64,000 nucleotides of DNA, from positions 1 through 64,000 of the forward strand of contig LBCK01000002.1 in NCBI GenBank assembly GCA_000980705.1, written 5' to 3'. Shown here one piece after another: positions 27,842 to 36,825 of this stretch. Positions within the stretch are counted from its first letter, which is position 1, and each line of letters begins with the position of its first letter. The translations under genes were made by a program, and so were the position numbers. This DNA comes from Ruminococcus sp. UNK.MGS-30. Lineage in GTDB: Bacteria; Bacillota; Clostridia; Oscillospirales; Ruminococcaceae. Under the pieces are notes generated by a model, which did not search any database, was not told the origin of the DNA, and worked only from the letters and a program-made list of their open reading frames with translations.

Positions 27842-28828
27842 TTGCAGTCTTATCAGAATCAGAATGTGCTGTTCGTCACCACCAAAAACCTGGACTATCT
27901 CCGGAACACCCAGGAAATCCGGCTGATCGAACAGACCGCAAAAAGTGTGACCGTTCTGGGAAGCCGGGAGAAGAGCTATGCCAAGCGGCTGCTCCATGTG
28001 TACGGAAAACTCTGCACCATGTCCATGAAACCGTTTGATGCGGTGTTCCTGGGCTTTGCGCCGCAGCTGGTGCTGCCGCTGTTTGCGCACCGTTTCCGGA
28101 AAAAGACGGTGGATATCGACTTTTTCATCTCCGTCTATGACACTATGGTCTGCGACCGGAAAAAGCTGCGTCCCGGCTCGCTGGGGGCAAAGTTCTGCCA
28201 CTGGATCGACACCCGGACGCTGAAACTGGCAGACCATGTTGTCAGCGACACCAACGCCCACGGGGACTATTTCTCCGCAGAGTTCGGCAAGGCTCGCTCT
28301 GCCATCGAGACCTTGTATCTGGACGCAGACACCAGCATCTACTATCCCCGTCCCCAGGTGAAACCGCCGGAGCTGAAGGAGCAGTTTATCGTGCTGTACT
28401 TCGGCAGTGTGCTGCCGGTGCAGGGCGTGGATGTTATCATGCAGGCAATGGCGCTGCTGGCAGACGATCCCCGGATTCACTTCTACTTTATCGGACCGGT
28501 GGATCAGAAGGTCACACCCACAGAAAGCCCGAATATCACCTATATCCGGTGGCTTTCCCAGCCGGAGCTGGCGGAGCGCATCAGCCAGGCAGACCTCTGT
28601 CTCGCCGGGCATTTCAACAAGGAAAACGGCAAGGCGAACCGCACCATCCCCGGAAAGGCGTATATCTATGAGGCAATGAAAAAGCCCATGATTCTGGGCG
28701 ACAACGCTGCCACACGGGAACGCTATACAGACGGGATGCCGGGCATCACCTTTGTGGAAATGGGCAGCCCGGAGGCACTGCGTGACGGCATTTTGCAGTG
28801 CATGAAAGAATCCGGTTATACAGAATAA
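27842..28828 (+). CDS. GT4-like glycosyltransferase
   Basis: 328 aa from a TTG codon; no ATG fits, and only a weak purine stretch precedes it. The N-terminal half has the Rossmann start NVLFVTTKNLDYLRNTQEIRL and HRFRKKTVDIDFFISVYDTM. The C-terminal half carries the usual GT-B donor domain features: VLYFGSVLPVQGVDVIMQAMALL, FYFIGPVDQ and a KAYIYEAMKKPMILGDN segment in place of the canonical E-x7-E. Donor and acceptor are unknown. It is probably co-transcribed with lysC, although no functional link is evident. Confidence 0.75.
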   Translation: MQSYQNQNVLFVTTKNLDYLRNTQEIRLIEQTAKSVTVLGSREKSYAKRLLHVYGKLCTMSMKPFDAVFLGFAPQLVLPLFAHRFRKKTVDIDFFISVYDTMVCDRKKLRPGSLGAKFCHWIDTRTLKLADHVVSDTNAHGDYFSAEFGKARSAIETLYLDADTSIYYPRPQVKPPELKEQFIVLYFGSVLPVQGVDVIMQAMALLADDPRIHFYFIGPVDQKVTPTESPNITYIRWLSQPELAERISQADLCLAGHFNKENGKANRTIPGKAYIYEAMKKPMILGDNAATRERYTDGMPGITFVEMGSPEALRDGILQCMKESGYTE

Positions 28829-28862
28829 AGCGTTTATTCTAATAAGAAAAACGTTGCAATAG

Positions 28863-28901
28863 AAAAACCGTACCTTGGAAAACACCGGGGTACGGTTTTT
28901 T
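28863..28901. terminator. Bidirectional terminator
   Basis: AAAAACCGTACC pairs with GGTACGGTTTTTT between convergent genes at 28828 and 28916. Confidence 0.88.
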
Positions 28902-28915
28902 GTGTCATGTTGCCT

Positions 28916-29509
28916 TTATTCCCAGATGCGGTCGTACTGATCGCCCTCATCCATCCAGCCCGGCAGGACATGGGGCTGCATGGCGAAAACCAGCAGGAGC
29001 AGCGTCAGCAAAATCAACAGGTCGCCGCCCAGACTCCGGATAACAAACGGGACAACAAACGCCGGGACAGCGTTTCCACGCTCCGCCAGCGAGGAGATGC
29101 GCTCTGCCATGGGAGACAGAATGGCGATGCCGCCGACCAGGGTGAACAGAACGCCCAGGACTCGGAACAATTTGCCTGTCCAGCGTGGCATCCGCACCAG
29201 CCATTCCAGCAGCAGCAGAAAGAACAGCCCCACTTCCATCCAGTGAATCAGATTCGGCGTGATGCAGGCAATCAGCGCCAGCATTGCCGCCGGGATCAAG
29301 GTCAGTTCGGCGTGCCGGTTTCGGAACAGAAAGCAGAAACCACACAGCAGGATGCCGGAGACCATGGTTGCCCAGTAGTCCCAGTAGTGGGTGTAGTAGG
29401 GCATAGAGATCAGCGTATATATGGTGTTCAGCGTCATTAGCCCGGCGAGAATGCCTGCCGCAAAGGGCAGTTTTGACCGGGGCGGCAGATAATAGCGGTA
29501 TTTTTGCAA
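28916..29509 (-). CDS. Hypothetical integral membrane protein
   Basis: 197 aa from a TTG start placed nine bases after AAAGGAGG. Five or six hydrophobic helices (about 15-33, 42-62, 68-85, 88-104, 112-130, 150-178) with little outside the membrane. The sequence PYYTHYWDYWATMVSGILL is distinctive, but I recognise no family. It is divergent from the MarR operon and convergent with the glycosyltransferase gene. Confidence 0.6.
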   Translation of the reverse strand: MQKYRYYLPPRSKLPFAAGILAGLMTLNTIYTLISMPYYTHYWDYWATMVSGILLCGFCFLFRNRHAELTLIPAAMLALIACITPNLIHWMEVGLFFLLLLEWLVRMPRWTGKLFRVLGVLFTLVGGIAILSPMAERISSLAERGNAVPAFVVPFVIRSLGGDLLILLTLLLLVFAMQPHVLPGWMDEGDQYDRIWE

Positions 29510-29612
29510 GAGGAAAACCTCCTTTTCTCATGTTACCTATAGTATACCATTTTCCCACTGGCTTTGTCAAATAGGCTATCGTTTGAAGAAAATGTAAACT
29601 TTGCAAAAGTAC

Positions 29613-29689
29613 CCTTGACATTTTCGGGGAGTTTGCTAAAATAGTTTTACAGTAAACAGTTTGGTGATAAACTGTTTTGCGTTAAACAG
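29613..29689 (+). promoter_or_regulatory. Promoter and MarR-type operator
   Basis: TTGACA (29613-29618) and TAAAAT about 17 bases later form the promoter. Just downstream AAACAGTTT (29654-29662) and AAACTGTTT (29669-29677) form a perfect 9-base inverted repeat with a 6-base spacer, and a third half-site AAACAG is at 29684-29689. The position between promoter and marR suits autorepression by the encoded MarR protein. Confidence 0.7.
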
Positions 29690-29729
29690 AAATAACAGGC
29701 GCTGGAAAGGCGCAGAAAGGAGGCAGGCG

Positions 29730-30200
29730 ATGCGGCATTTGGGACTGGAGATACACCGGCTGGAAAAGATGATGGCACGGCGGCGTGGCTATTCCGCAGC
29801 GCACCAGGACGCAGACCGTCTGACGGGAATGCACGGCTACCTGATCCGGTATCTGTACGAGAACCGGGGTCGGGATGTGTTTCAGCGGGATATCGAAAAG
29901 GCGTTTTCCATCAGCCGTTCTACGGTGACGGTGACGTTGCAGCTGATGGAGAAAAACGGGCTGATCTGCCGGGAGAGCGTGGCACAGGATGCCCGGCTCA
30001 AGCGGATCGTGCTGACACAAAAGGCAGTAGACCTGCACCGGCAGATCGAGGAGGATATTGCCGGATTTGAAGAAATGCTGGCACAGGGCATCCCGGATGA
30101 GGATCAGGAGACATTTCTCCGGGTGGCGCAAAAAATGCGGGAGAACCTGGGCGACGACATTTCACAGAAATGGACTTGTAAAGGAGGTCACAGCGAATGA
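29730..30200 (+). CDS. MarR-family transcriptional repressor
   Basis: 156 aa, start at MRHLGLEI with AAAGGAGG upstream. The winged helix is clear: LIRYLYENRGRDVFQRDIEKAFSISRSTVTVTLQLMEKNGLICRE and the wing DARLKRIVLTQKA. MarR proteins act as dimers on palindromes and often release DNA on binding a drug or phenolic compound. It overlaps the first ABC gene by four bases (ATGA) and is preceded by a matching palindrome, so it most likely controls the exporter operon and itself. Confidence 0.9.
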   Translation: MRHLGLEIHRLEKMMARRRGYSAAHQDADRLTGMHGYLIRYLYENRGRDVFQRDIEKAFSISRSTVTVTLQLMEKNGLICRESVAQDARLKRIVLTQKAVDLHRQIEEDIAGFEEMLAQGIPDEDQETFLRVAQKMRENLGDDISQKWTCKGGHSE

Positions 30201-31930
30201 TTCGAAAACTAATGCAGTCGATTCGGGAATTCAAGTTGTTTTCCCTGCTTTCCCCGTTGTTTGTGGTGCTGGAGGTTGTCATGGAAGTGGTGATACCGCT
30301 GCTGATGGCAAAGCTGATCGACGAGGGCATTGACGGCGCAGGCGGCATGGATGCGGTGATGCACTACGGCTGGATCCTGCTGGTGTGCTGTGTGCTTTCT
30401 CTGATCTTCGGCGCACTCGCCGGACACTTTGCGGCGTTTGCCTCTGCCGGATTTGCACGGAATCTGCGGCACGATATGTTCTACCGTGTCCAGAAGTATT
30501 CCTTTTCCAACATCGATAAGTTTTCCGCAGCCAGCATCGTCACCCGTCTGACCACGGACGTGACCAACGTGCAGAACGCCTATCAGATGGTGATTCGCAT
30601 TGCGCTGCGCTCACCGGCAATGCTGATCTTCTCCATGGTCATGGCGTTCCGGCTGAGCACAAAGCTGTCACTGATCTATCTGGCGGCAATTCCGGTGCTG
30701 GGCGTGGGACTGTATTTCATTATGACACGGGTACACCCCATTTTCGAACGGGTGTTCAAAACCTATGATAAGCTGAACAATGTGACACAGGAAAACCTCC
30801 ACGGCATCCGTGTGGTAAAGTCCTTTGTCCGGGAAGACCACGAGATTCAGAAGTTCTCCGGCATTTCGGAGGATATCTACCGGGATTTTTCCAGGGCAGA
30901 AAAGCGACTGGCGTTTAATATGCCTCTGATGCAGTTTTGTATGTATGCCTGTCTGATCCTGGTCTCCTGGTTCGGCGCAAGAATGATCGTCAGCCGGACA
31001 CTGACCACCGGGCAGCTCATGAGCCTTATGACATATGCCATTCAGATTCTGTCCAGTCTGATGATGCTTTCTATGGTATTCGTTATGATTACCATTTCCC
31101 GTGCCTCCTGCGAGCGTATCGTGGAAATTCTGGACGAAGAAAGCGATATCGTCAGCCCGGCGGACGCTGTCACCGAAGTGACGGACGGCAGCATCGACTT
31201 TGACCATGTCAGCTTCAGCTACAGCAAGCGTGAGGACAAATGCTGTCTGGAGGATGTGGACCTGCACATTCCGGCTGGCATGACCGTGGGCATTCTGGGC
31301 GGCACGGGCAGCGCCAAAAGTTCGCTGGTGCAGCTGATCCCACGGCTGTACGATGCCACCATCGGCACAGTGAAGGTAGGCGGCGTGGATGTACGGCAGT
31401 ATGACGTGGAGAAACTCCGGGAAGAAGTCGCTATGGTGCTTCAGAAAAACGTACTGTTTTCCGGCACGATCAAGGAGAATCTCCGCTGGGGTGACCCGAA
31501 TGCCACCGATGAGGAAATGCAGCGTGTCTGCCGCCTGGCGCACGCCGATGAATTCATTCAGACGTTCCCGGACGGCTATGACACCTACATTGAGCAGGGT
31601 GGTTCCAATGTGTCCGGCGGTCAGAAACAGCGGCTCTGCATTGCACGGGCGCTGCTGAAAAAGCCGAAGATTCTGATTCTGGACGACTCCACCAGTGCCG
31701 TGGATACCCACACGGACGCCTGCATCCGCCAGGCGCTCCGGGACGAGATTCCGGATACCACCAAGATCATCATTGCCCAGCGTGTGACCTCGCTGATGGA
31801 TGCCGATAAGATCATCGTAATGGATGAGGGCAGAGTGGACAGCGTCGGCACACACGAAGAACTGCTGCAAAGCAATGCCATCTATCGGGAAGTCTATGAA
31901 TCCCAGCAGAAAGGAAGTGTTCCGCAATGA
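30197..31930 (+). CDS. Heterodimeric ABC exporter subunit A (degenerate Walker B)
   Basis: 577 aa with AAAGGAGGT upstream. An exporter transmembrane domain of six helices (about 15-300) is fused to an ATPase domain. Walker A reads GGTGSAKSS, the signature is VSGGQKQR, and Walker B ends ILDDSTSAVD, with Asp instead of the catalytic Glu. That change is typical of the subunit contributing the inactive ATP site in heterodimeric multidrug exporters such as BmrCD or TM287/288. It overlaps both neighbours by four bases, so MarR and both subunits are translated together. Confidence 0.92.
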   Translation: MIRKLMQSIREFKLFSLLSPLFVVLEVVMEVVIPLLMAKLIDEGIDGAGGMDAVMHYGWILLVCCVLSLIFGALAGHFAAFASAGFARNLRHDMFYRVQKYSFSNIDKFSAASIVTRLTTDVTNVQNAYQMVIRIALRSPAMLIFSMVMAFRLSTKLSLIYLAAIPVLGVGLYFIMTRVHPIFERVFKTYDKLNNVTQENLHGIRVVKSFVREDHEIQKFSGISEDIYRDFSRAEKRLAFNMPLMQFCMYACLILVSWFGARMIVSRTLTTGQLMSLMTYAIQILSSLMMLSMVFVMITISRASCERIVEILDEESDIVSPADAVTEVTDGSIDFDHVSFSYSKREDKCCLEDVDLHIPAGMTVGILGGTGSAKSSLVQLIPRLYDATIGTVKVGGVDVRQYDVEKLREEVAMVLQKNVLFSGTIKENLRWGDPNATDEEMQRVCRLAHADEFIQTFPDGYDTYIEQGGSNVSGGQKQRLCIARALLKKPKILILDDSTSAVDTHTDACIRQALRDEIPDTTKIIIAQRVTSLMDADKIIVMDEGRVDSVGTHEELLQSNAIYREVYESQQKGSVPQ

Positions 31931-33837
31931 GTCAGAAACGACAAGGAGGACCGCCGCCTCGTGGCGTCATGATGCCCGGGGCTGCAAAGGGCGCAGGAAA
32001 GAGCTTTGTGCGGCTGCTTTCCTATATGAAAAAGTATTGGCTCCAGCTTGTGCTGGTGCTGGTGTGCATTCTCGTCAGTGCCATTGCCGGCGTGGCAGGC
32101 TCGACATTTCTGCAAACGCTGATCGACGATTACATTTCTCCCATGCTGCTGGACGGCAGCCGGGACTTCTCCGGTCTGGCGAGAGCGCTGACAAGACTGG
32201 GCGTGCTGTACGCCGCCGGCATTCTGGGGACGCTGTTCTATAACCGGCTCATGGTCGTGGTGGCACAGGGTATTCTGAAAACCATCCGTGACGAGATGTT
32301 TTCCCATATGCAGACGCTGCCCGTCCGCTTTTTCGACACCCATGCCAGCGGCGACATCATGAGCCTGTACACCAACGACACCGATACGCTCCGGCAGATG
32401 CTGGCGCAGAGTGTGCCGCAGATCTTTTCGTCCATCGTGACGGTGATTGCCGTATTCGTGGCAATGGTGCGTCTGAGCATCTGGCTGACGCTGTTTGTCC
32501 TGGCGTTTGTGGCAGTGATGATGGTGATTACCAAGTTCGTGGGCGGCAAGAGCGGTGCGTTCTTCGTCAAGCAGCAGAACTCCATCGGTGCGGTGAACGG
32601 CTATATTGAAGAGATGATCCACGGACAAAAGGTCATCAAGGTGTTCTGCCACGAGGAAGAAACCAAGGCTGGTTTCGACCAAAAGAACGAAGAGCTGTTT
32701 CAGAACGCTGCCTGGGCGAACAGCTTTGCCAACATTCTGATGCCCATTATGAACAACCTGGGCTATGTGCAGTATGTGCTGCTGGCAATGCTGGGCGGTG
32801 CGCTGGCATTCCACGGTGTGGGCGGTCTAACGCTGGGTGCAATTGCAGCCTTTTTGCAGCTGAGCCGCAGCTTTACCATGCCCATCAGCCAGATTTCCCA
32901 GCAGGCGAGTGCAATCGTTATGGCGCTTGCCGGCGCAGGACGTATCTTCGAACTGTTGGACGAAGAGCCGGAGACCGACGAGGGCTATGTGACGCTGGTC
33001 AATGCCGAGGAGAAGGACGGCGTTCTCACGGAGACCGACCACCGCACAGGCGTGTGGGCGTGGAAACATCCCCACGGAGACGGCACAGTCACCTATACCC
33101 GGATGGAGGGCGATGTCCGGTTCTTTGACGTGGACTTCGGCTATGTGCCGGATAAGATCGTGCTGCACGACGTGAGCCTGTACGCAAAGCCCGGCGAAAA
33201 GGTGGCGTTTGTCGGTGCGACCGGCGCCGGAAAGACTACTATCACCAACTTGATTAACCGGTTCTATGATCTGGCGGACGGCAAGATCCGCTATGACGGC
33301 ATCAACATCAACAAGATTCGAAAGCCCGACCTGCGGCGCTCGCTGGGCATTGTTTTGCAGGATGTCAACCTGTTTACCGGCACGGTCATGGACAATATCC
33401 GCTACGGCAGACTGGATGCCACCGATGAAGAGTGCATCGCTGCGGCAAAGCGTGCCAATGCCCACCACTTCATCATGCTGCTGCCGGACGGCTACAATAC
33501 AGTTCTGTCCGGTGACGGTTCCGGGCTGTCCCAGGGACAGCGCCAGCTGCTTTCCATCGCCAGAGCGGCAGTAGCAGACCCGCCGGTCATGATCCTGGAC
33601 GAGGCGACCTCTTCCATTGACACCCGGACGGAACGCATTGTCCAGGCAGGCATGGATGCGCTGATGCACGGCAGAACGGTGTTCGTCATTGCCCACCGGC
33701 TCTCCACCATTCAGAATTCCGATGTTATCATGGTGCTGGATCACGGACGCATTATTGAGCGTGGCAGCCATGAAAAGCTGATGGAAGAAAAAGGACGGTA
33801 TTATCTGCTGTATACGGGGATGCAGCAGAATGCGTAA
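31927..33837 (+). CDS. Heterodimeric ABC exporter subunit B (canonical ATPase)
   Basis: 636 aa. Six-helix transmembrane domain (about 38-320), then an ATPase domain with Walker A GATGAGKTT, Walker B ILDEATSSID with the catalytic Glu, and an altered signature LSQGQRQ. The altered signature pairs with the Asp-bearing site of subunit A, so together they give one active and one degenerate ATP site. A stretch at about 350-400 (EEKDGVLTETDHRTG...) is an insertion before the ATPase domain. The substrate is unknown; MarR control suggests a toxic compound. Confidence 0.92.
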   Translation: MSQKRQGGPPPRGVMMPGAAKGAGKSFVRLLSYMKKYWLQLVLVLVCILVSAIAGVAGSTFLQTLIDDYISPMLLDGSRDFSGLARALTRLGVLYAAGILGTLFYNRLMVVVAQGILKTIRDEMFSHMQTLPVRFFDTHASGDIMSLYTNDTDTLRQMLAQSVPQIFSSIVTVIAVFVAMVRLSIWLTLFVLAFVAVMMVITKFVGGKSGAFFVKQQNSIGAVNGYIEEMIHGQKVIKVFCHEEETKAGFDQKNEELFQNAAWANSFANILMPIMNNLGYVQYVLLAMLGGALAFHGVGGLTLGAIAAFLQLSRSFTMPISQISQQASAIVMALAGAGRIFELLDEEPETDEGYVTLVNAEEKDGVLTETDHRTGVWAWKHPHGDGTVTYTRMEGDVRFFDVDFGYVPDKIVLHDVSLYAKPGEKVAFVGATGAGKTTITNLINRFYDLADGKIRYDGININKIRKPDLRRSLGIVLQDVNLFTGTVMDNIRYGRLDATDEECIAAAKRANAHHFIMLLPDGYNTVLSGDGSGLSQGQRQLLSIARAAVADPPVMILDEATSSIDTRTERIVQAGMDALMHGRTVFVIAHRLSTIQNSDVIMVLDHGRIIERGSHEKLMEEKGRYYLLYTGMQQNA

Positions 33838-33895
33838 GGGTGGTTACACGGAAATCAAAGGCTCTCAGCGCAGTGTCTGAAATGTGCGACTGGTA

Positions 33896-33978
33896 CTGAG
33901 CTGGCAAGCCATAGGTTTGAATGAGAAGTTAATCCCCCTGTCAGCTTACGCTGACATCCCCCTTTTCAAGGAGGACTT
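33896..33978. repeat. Dispersed intergenic repeat, copy 2
   Basis: Same unit as at 7988-8070; the last 49 bases differ at one position. It lies between the ABC exporter and ugd and carries the same TGTCAGC/GCTGACA hairpin. Confidence 0.75.
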
Positions 33979-34014
33979 GAAAATTGATTTGTGTAAAGGC
34001 AGTTATCCGCCGGC

Positions 34015-34043
34015 TTGACGGATACGCCAAAATGTGCTACAAT
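34015..34043 (+). promoter_or_regulatory. ugd promoter
   Basis: TTGACG (34015-34020), 17-base spacer, TACAAT (34038-34043). Confidence 0.65.
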
Positions 34044-34065
34044 AGCATATAAGATACACACGCAG

Positions 34066-34095
34066 AAAACCGGCGGCAGGGTGTCGCCGGTTTTT
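34066..34095 (+). terminator. Terminator-like hairpin in the ugd leader
   Basis: AAAACCGGCG pairs perfectly with CGCCGGTTTT and T follows. It begins only about 16 bases after the predicted transcription start and lies before ugd, so it looks like an attenuator or a 5' protective hairpin. No alternative antiterminator pairing is obvious. Confidence 0.6.
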
Positions 34096-34177
34096 CATTG
34101 TTTTAGAGAGCCTGTGCCGTCCGGACATGACACGTGGAAAGGATGCAAAACCAGGCTTGTATATGAGGAAGAAGGAC

Positions 34178-35428
34178 ATGGAGAAAAAATATACAATTGC
34201 AGTGGCAGGAACCGGCTATGTGGGACTTTCCAACGCCATCCTGCTGGCACAGCATCACAAGGTGCTGGCAGTAGACATCATTCCGGAAAAGGTGGAACTC
34301 ATCAACCAGCGGAAATCGCCCATCATTGATGCGGAGATCCAGCAGTATCTGGCAGAAAAAGACCTGGATCTGACTGCAACGCTGGACGGAGCGGCAGCAT
34401 ACCGCCAGGCGGATTTCGTTATCATCGCCGCACCCACCAACTATGACAGCCGCAAAAACTTTTTCGATACCTCTGCGGTAGAGGCAGTGATCGAACTGGT
34501 GCTGTCCTGCAATCCGGATGCAGTCATGGTCATCAAGTCTACCGTTCCGGTGGGCTATACCCAGTCCGTCCGGGAAAAGTACCACTGTCAGAACATCCTG
34601 TTCAGCCCGGAATTTCTCCGGGAGGGCAGAGCGCTGTACGACAACCTCTATCCGTCCCGCATCATTGTGGGAACGGATGCCGCAGACGAGACACTGACCG
34701 CCGCCGCACATACCTTTGCCGGACTGCTCCGGGAGGGTGCGATCAAGGAAGAGATCCCCACGCTGTTTATGGGCTACACCGAGGCAGAGGCAGTGAAACT
34801 GTTCGCCAACACCTACCTGGCGCTGCGTGTCAGCTACTTCAACGAACTGGACACCTATGCCGAAATGAAAGGGCTGGATACCCGGCAGATCATCGACGGC
34901 GTTTGCCTGGATCCCCGTATCGGCGCACACTATAACAATCCGTCCTTTGGCTACGGCGGCTATTGCCTGCCCAAGGATACGAAACAGCTCCTGGCGAACT
35001 ATGCTGATGTGCCGGAGAATCTGATCGAGGCGATCGTTGCCGCAAACAGCACCCGAAAGGACTTCATTGCCGACCGTGTGCTGCACATGGCTGGCTGCTA
35101 TGATTATGACGATGACAACACCTACGACAGCCAGAAGGAAAAGCCGGTGGTAGTCGGTGTCTATCGTCTGACCATGAAGGCGAACAGCGACAACTTCCGC
35201 CAGTCCAGCATCCAGGGCGTAATGAAACGCATCAAGGCAAAGGGTGCCTCCGTGGTGATCTATGAGCCGACGCTGGAAAACGGCACTACATTTTTCGGCA
35301 GCACTGTGGTCAATGACCTGGAACAGTTTAAGAAAATGTGCGATGCCGTGATCGCAAACCGCTATGACAGCTGTCTGGACGACATCCGGGAAAAGGTCTA
35401 CACCAGAGACATTTTCCGGCGTGACTGA
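34178..35428 (+). CDS. ugd: UDP-glucose 6-dehydrogenase
   Basis: 416 aa starting at [15 protein letters not shown] lies nine bases upstream. The enzyme oxidises UDP-glucose twice with NAD to UDP-glucuronate for polysaccharide synthesis. Features in order are the NAD-binding [10 protein letters not shown], the TNYD and KSTVPVGYT motifs, SPEFLREG, and the catalytic cysteine C263 in [10 protein letters not shown]. The length is in the normal range for the family. It is followed after 16 bases by the CPBP gene, which may share the transcript. Confidence 0.93.
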   Translation: MEKKYTIAVAGTGYVGLSNAILLAQHHKVLAVDIIPEKVELINQRKSPIIDAEIQQYLAEKDLDLTATLDGAAAYRQADFVIIAAPTNYDSRKNFFDTSAVEAVIELVLSCNPDAVMVIKSTVPVGYTQSVREKYHCQNILFSPEFLREGRALYDNLYPSRIIVGTDAADETLTAAAHTFAGLLREGAIKEEIPTLFMGYTEAEAVKLFANTYLALRVSYFNELDTYAEMKGLDTRQIIDGVCLDPRIGAHYNNPSFGYGGYCLPKDTKQLLANYADVPENLIEAIVAANSTRKDFIADRVLHMAGCYDYDDDNTYDSQKEKPVVVGVYRLTMKANSDNFRQSSIQGVMKRIKAKGASVVIYEPTLENGTTFFGSTVVNDLEQFKKMCDAVIANRYDSCLDDIREKVYTRDIFRRD

Positions 35429-35444
35429 GTGAAAGGAAAGCCCT

Positions 35445-36668
35445 ATGGAAGAACAGCAGAATCCCCAGCAGTACCCGAATCAGACACCGCCGCCGCAGAA
35501 TAATTACGGCAATCCGCAGCAGCAATACCAACAGCCGCAGAATGGCTACGGCTATCCGCAGCAGCAGTACCAGCAACCGCAGAACAACTACGGCTATTCC
35601 CAGCAGCAGTACCAGCAGCCGCAGAACAACTATGGCTATCCCCAGCAGCAATACCAACAGCCGCAGAATAACTATGCCTATCCCCAGCAGCAGTACCAGC
35701 AACCGCAGAACAACTACGGCTATCCTCAACAGCAGTACCAGCAGCCATATCAGCCGTATGCGCCGCAAATGCAGAACGGCTATGCGTATCAGCCGCCGCA
35801 GAAAAAAGAGCCGGGACGTGTGGCAAACTTTTTCCTGTCGCTGCTGCCGCTGGTAGGCTTTTTTGCCGTGCAGATACTGGTTTCCGTTGTGGTGGTTGTC
35901 ATCATGGTATTTGTGAATGCGTTCCAGAGCGGCAGAACCCAGAACGTTATGGCGGCGTATGAGGAAATCGTCTCCGCCAGCATCCCCGTTGCCACGGCGC
36001 TGGCGCATCTGGTGTCGGCAGTGGGGTTTGCGTTCTGGTATCGTCTCAGCTTTCAGAAACCACGGCCAGCCCCACGGGAGACCGTGCAGGAACTGAGACC
36101 GGAACCGATTCTGATGGGGCTGGGACTGGGCATTCTGATGGCTGTATTCAGCAGCGGAACAGCCGGTCTGGAGACCCTGCTGTTCCCTCGTATGGTGGAA
36201 GATACCTATGCGATGCTGGAGCAGTCCGGCATCGGCACAAACTACATGGTGATCTTTGCAACGGTGATCCTGGCGCCCATCGGCGAGGAACTGATCTTCC
36301 GTGGGCTGACCATGAAGTATGCAGAAAAGGCGTTCGGTCGATTCTGGGCGGCGAACCTGCTGCAGGCGTTCCTGTTCGGCGTGGCGCACATGAACTGGGT
36401 GCAGGGCGTGTATGCCTTTTTCGGCGGCCTGGTGCTGGGCTGGGTAGCGCATCACTATAAGTCCGTGGTTTTTTCTATGATCATGCACTTTGCCGTCAAC
36501 AGCTTTTCCACATTCGGCGGCGATTATGCCCTGGGCTGGATTCCGGTGAACTTCCTGTCTGTGACATTGCTGATCGTGATTCCGGCAGCATTGGCAGTCG
36601 GATTGATTTCATGGCGCACCGCTGCGGCGAAAAAACGGCAGGCGCTCAGTCAGAGCGTTTCCGCATAA
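35445..36668 (+). CDS. CPBP intramembrane protease with Gln/Asn/Tyr repeat domain
   Basis: 407 aa. Residues 1-120 are cytoplasmic and very rich in Gln, Asn, Tyr and Pro, with six tandem 14-residue units of the form PQNNYGYPQQQYQQ. Residues about 125-395 are a CPBP (Abi/Rce1-like) membrane domain with the catalytic EExxxR motif intact (GEELIFRG), the FGVAH motif and the closing HFAVN. CPBP proteases cut peptides within the membrane; substrates vary. The N-terminal repeats resemble prion-like low-complexity domains that self-associate, which is unusual for this family. Substrate and purpose are unknown. Confidence 0.85.
   Translation: MEEQQNPQQYPNQTPPPQNNYGNPQQQYQQPQNGYGYPQQQYQQPQNNYGYSQQQYQQPQNNYGYPQQQYQQPQNNYAYPQQQYQQPQNNYGYPQQQYQQPYQPYAPQMQNGYAYQPPQKKEPGRVANFFLSLLPLVGFFAVQILVSVVVVVIMVFVNAFQSGRTQNVMAAYEEIVSASIPVATALAHLVSAVGFAFWYRLSFQKPRPAPRETVQELRPEPILMGLGLGILMAVFSSGTAGLETLLFPRMVEDTYAMLEQSGIGTNYMVIFATVILAPIGEELIFRGLTMKYAEKAFGRFWAANLLQAFLFGVAHMNWVQGVYAFFGGLVLGWVAHHYKSVVFSMIMHFAVNSFSTFGGDYALGWIPVNFLSVTLLIVIPAALAVGLISWRTAAAKKRQALSQSVSA
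35496..35748 (+). repeat. 42-bp coding tandem repeat
   Basis: Six copies of a 42-base unit encode the 14-residue Gln/Asn/Tyr motif at the N-terminus of the CPBP protein. Copies differ mainly at third codon positions, so the amino acid pattern is conserved more than the DNA. Confidence 0.88.
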
Positions 36669-36706
36669 GCGTGTTTGGTGTGTGTGCGCACACTGTGAGA
36701 GATAAG

Positions 36707-36740
36707 AACCGGTTTCTGTTGGTACAGGAACCGGTTTTTT
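36707..36740 (+). terminator. Terminator after the CPBP gene
   Basis: AACCGGTT (36707-36714) pairs with AACCGGTT (36729-36736), followed by further T residues. A 12-base palindrome GTGTGCGCACAC precedes it. Confidence 0.8.
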
Positions 36741-36761
36741 GGTGGGGAAAAGCGAATCCAA

Positions 36762-36790
36762 TTGACTTTTTCACAAGGTCATGCTATAAT
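36762..36790 (+). promoter_or_regulatory. Promoter of the LRR-dockerin gene
   Basis: TTGACT (36762-36767), 17-base spacer, TATAAT (36785-36790), 36 bases before the start codon. Confidence 0.75.
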
Positions 36791-36825
36791 AAAGTAATCA
36801 TATTTTGCAAAAGGGGAATGGGGAA

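Noticed and set aside
35496..35748. Regular repeat that might be taken for a CRISPR array
   Set aside because: The 42-base units are contiguous without spacers and are translated in frame into the CPBP protein; no cas genes are nearby.
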